From JAUPVL01 sp964512085 (GTDB lineage Bacteria > Patescibacteriota > Saccharimonadia > CAILAD01 > BJGX01), in contig CAZEIU010000020.1 in assembly GCA_964512085.1 (NCBI GenBank), forward strand, positions 1 to 15,113: a DNA stretch of 15,113 bases. Reading direction: 5' to 3'. Positions 14,911 to 15,113 of the stretch are shown here, in pieces. The notes beneath the pieces were generated by a model, which was not told the origin of the DNA, did no database searches, and was given only the letters and a program-made list of their open reading frames with translations. The position numbers and the translations under genes were made by a program. The stretch's first letter is position 1, and every line of letters begins with the position of its first letter.

Positions 14911-15113
14911 AGTGTATTTTGATTACTAGCAATATGACTTCGCCACGAGTAATAACCAGGGTTCCAAATGTGAAATTCTATTTTGCCACTACCGGTACCA
15001 GAGAATCCTACTAACACAGGCTCATCCACTCTGTTACCGTCTATATCTGCAAACTCAATTTTTGATTGAGATGAATTAATTGCAGGCTGATTAGTTGCAT
15101 AATGAAGCCACCA
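14907..15113 (-). CDS. FG-GAP/VCBS-like surface protein, C-terminal fragment (runs off the window)
   Basis: The minus strand is open from the window edge to TGA at 14907-14909, giving the last 68 residues of a protein whose start lies beyond 15113. FADIDGNRVDEPVLVGFSG (21-39) matches the calcium-binding DxDGxxxDE loop and following strand of an FG-GAP/VCBS beta-propeller blade. It is followed by GTGSGKIEFHIWNPGYYSW, another strand-rich, Trp-containing part. Such proteins are usually exported and bind surfaces or glycans; the signal peptide would be in the missing part. The end comes right after one blade, so this is probably the natural C-terminus. It is the gene upstream of the two-unit glycosyltransferase on the same strand, with only 33 bases between them, so some read-through is possible. 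Confidence 0.7.
   Translation of the reverse strand, partial: WWLHYATNQPAINSSQSKIEFADIDGNRVDEPVLVGFSGTGSGKIEFHIWNPGYYSWRSHIASNQNTL

Noticed and set aside
1..15113. CRISPR array, tRNA, rRNA, transposase or integrase
   Set aside because: No spaced direct repeats, no cloverleaf-like or rRNA-like sequence, and no mobile-element protein was seen on either strand.

Overview
The window is a dense stretch, with almost no intergenic space, of what looks like a host-associated Patescibacteria/CPR genome; Saccharibacteria is my best guess. Grounds: low GC, very short spacers, predicted leaderless mRNAs, a small single-domain secreted hydrolase with Trp/Cys-rich repeats, and an FG-GAP-like surface protein. 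TGA is used as a stop (for example at 10199-10201 and 7534-7536), which argues against the recoded Gracilibacteria/Absconditabacteria. The taxon is inferred; no rRNA or marker gene is present.

Layout. (1) 1-1241: a soluble 387-residue protein of unknown function with a strong Shine-Dalgarno and an intrinsic terminator. (2) 1292-2314: a membrane-anchored clan-A-type glycoside hydrolase. (3) 4561-2323, minus strand: a GT4 glycosyltransferase followed by a PIG-V-like GT-C transferase, overlapping by 26 bp. (4) 4698-6179, plus strand: a secreted protein with five Cys-paired repeats and a C-terminal NlpC/P60- or CHAP-like domain. (5) 9362-6182, minus strand: a tight operon of two GT2 glycosyltransferases and a Wzy/WaaL-type membrane polymerase/ligase. 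(6) 9392-12306, plus strand: ABC permease (Wzm-like), ABC ATPase with C-terminal carbohydrate-binding domain (Wzt-like), and a SAM methyltransferase with a C-terminal coiled coil. (7) 14873-12303, minus strand: an 856-residue glycosyltransferase with two GT-B units. (8) 15113-14907, minus strand: the C-terminal end of an FG-GAP/VCBS-like protein running off the window.

The genes read together as a cell-surface polysaccharide locus. Cytoplasmic GT2/GT4 enzymes would build a glycan on a lipid carrier. The methyltransferase could cap it, Wzt's C-terminal domain could recognise the cap, and Wzm/Wzt would export it. The WaaL/Wzy-like protein would polymerise it or attach it to an acceptor outside, and the GT-C enzyme could add residues from polyprenyl-phospho-sugars. 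The anchored hydrolase and the NlpC/P60-like protein would act on glycan or peptidoglycan at the surface. No initiating phosphoglycosyltransferase and no nucleotide-sugar synthesis genes are in the window, so the pathway is incomplete here.

The most notable points are the Wzt-CBD plus coiled-coil methyltransferase pair (a compact analogue of the WbdD chain-length terminator), the five-repeat protein in which ten of eleven cysteines fall in regular pairs, a set of start codons placed 6-12 nt after a -10 box, and a 29-bp divergent spacer whose two -10 boxes overlap.
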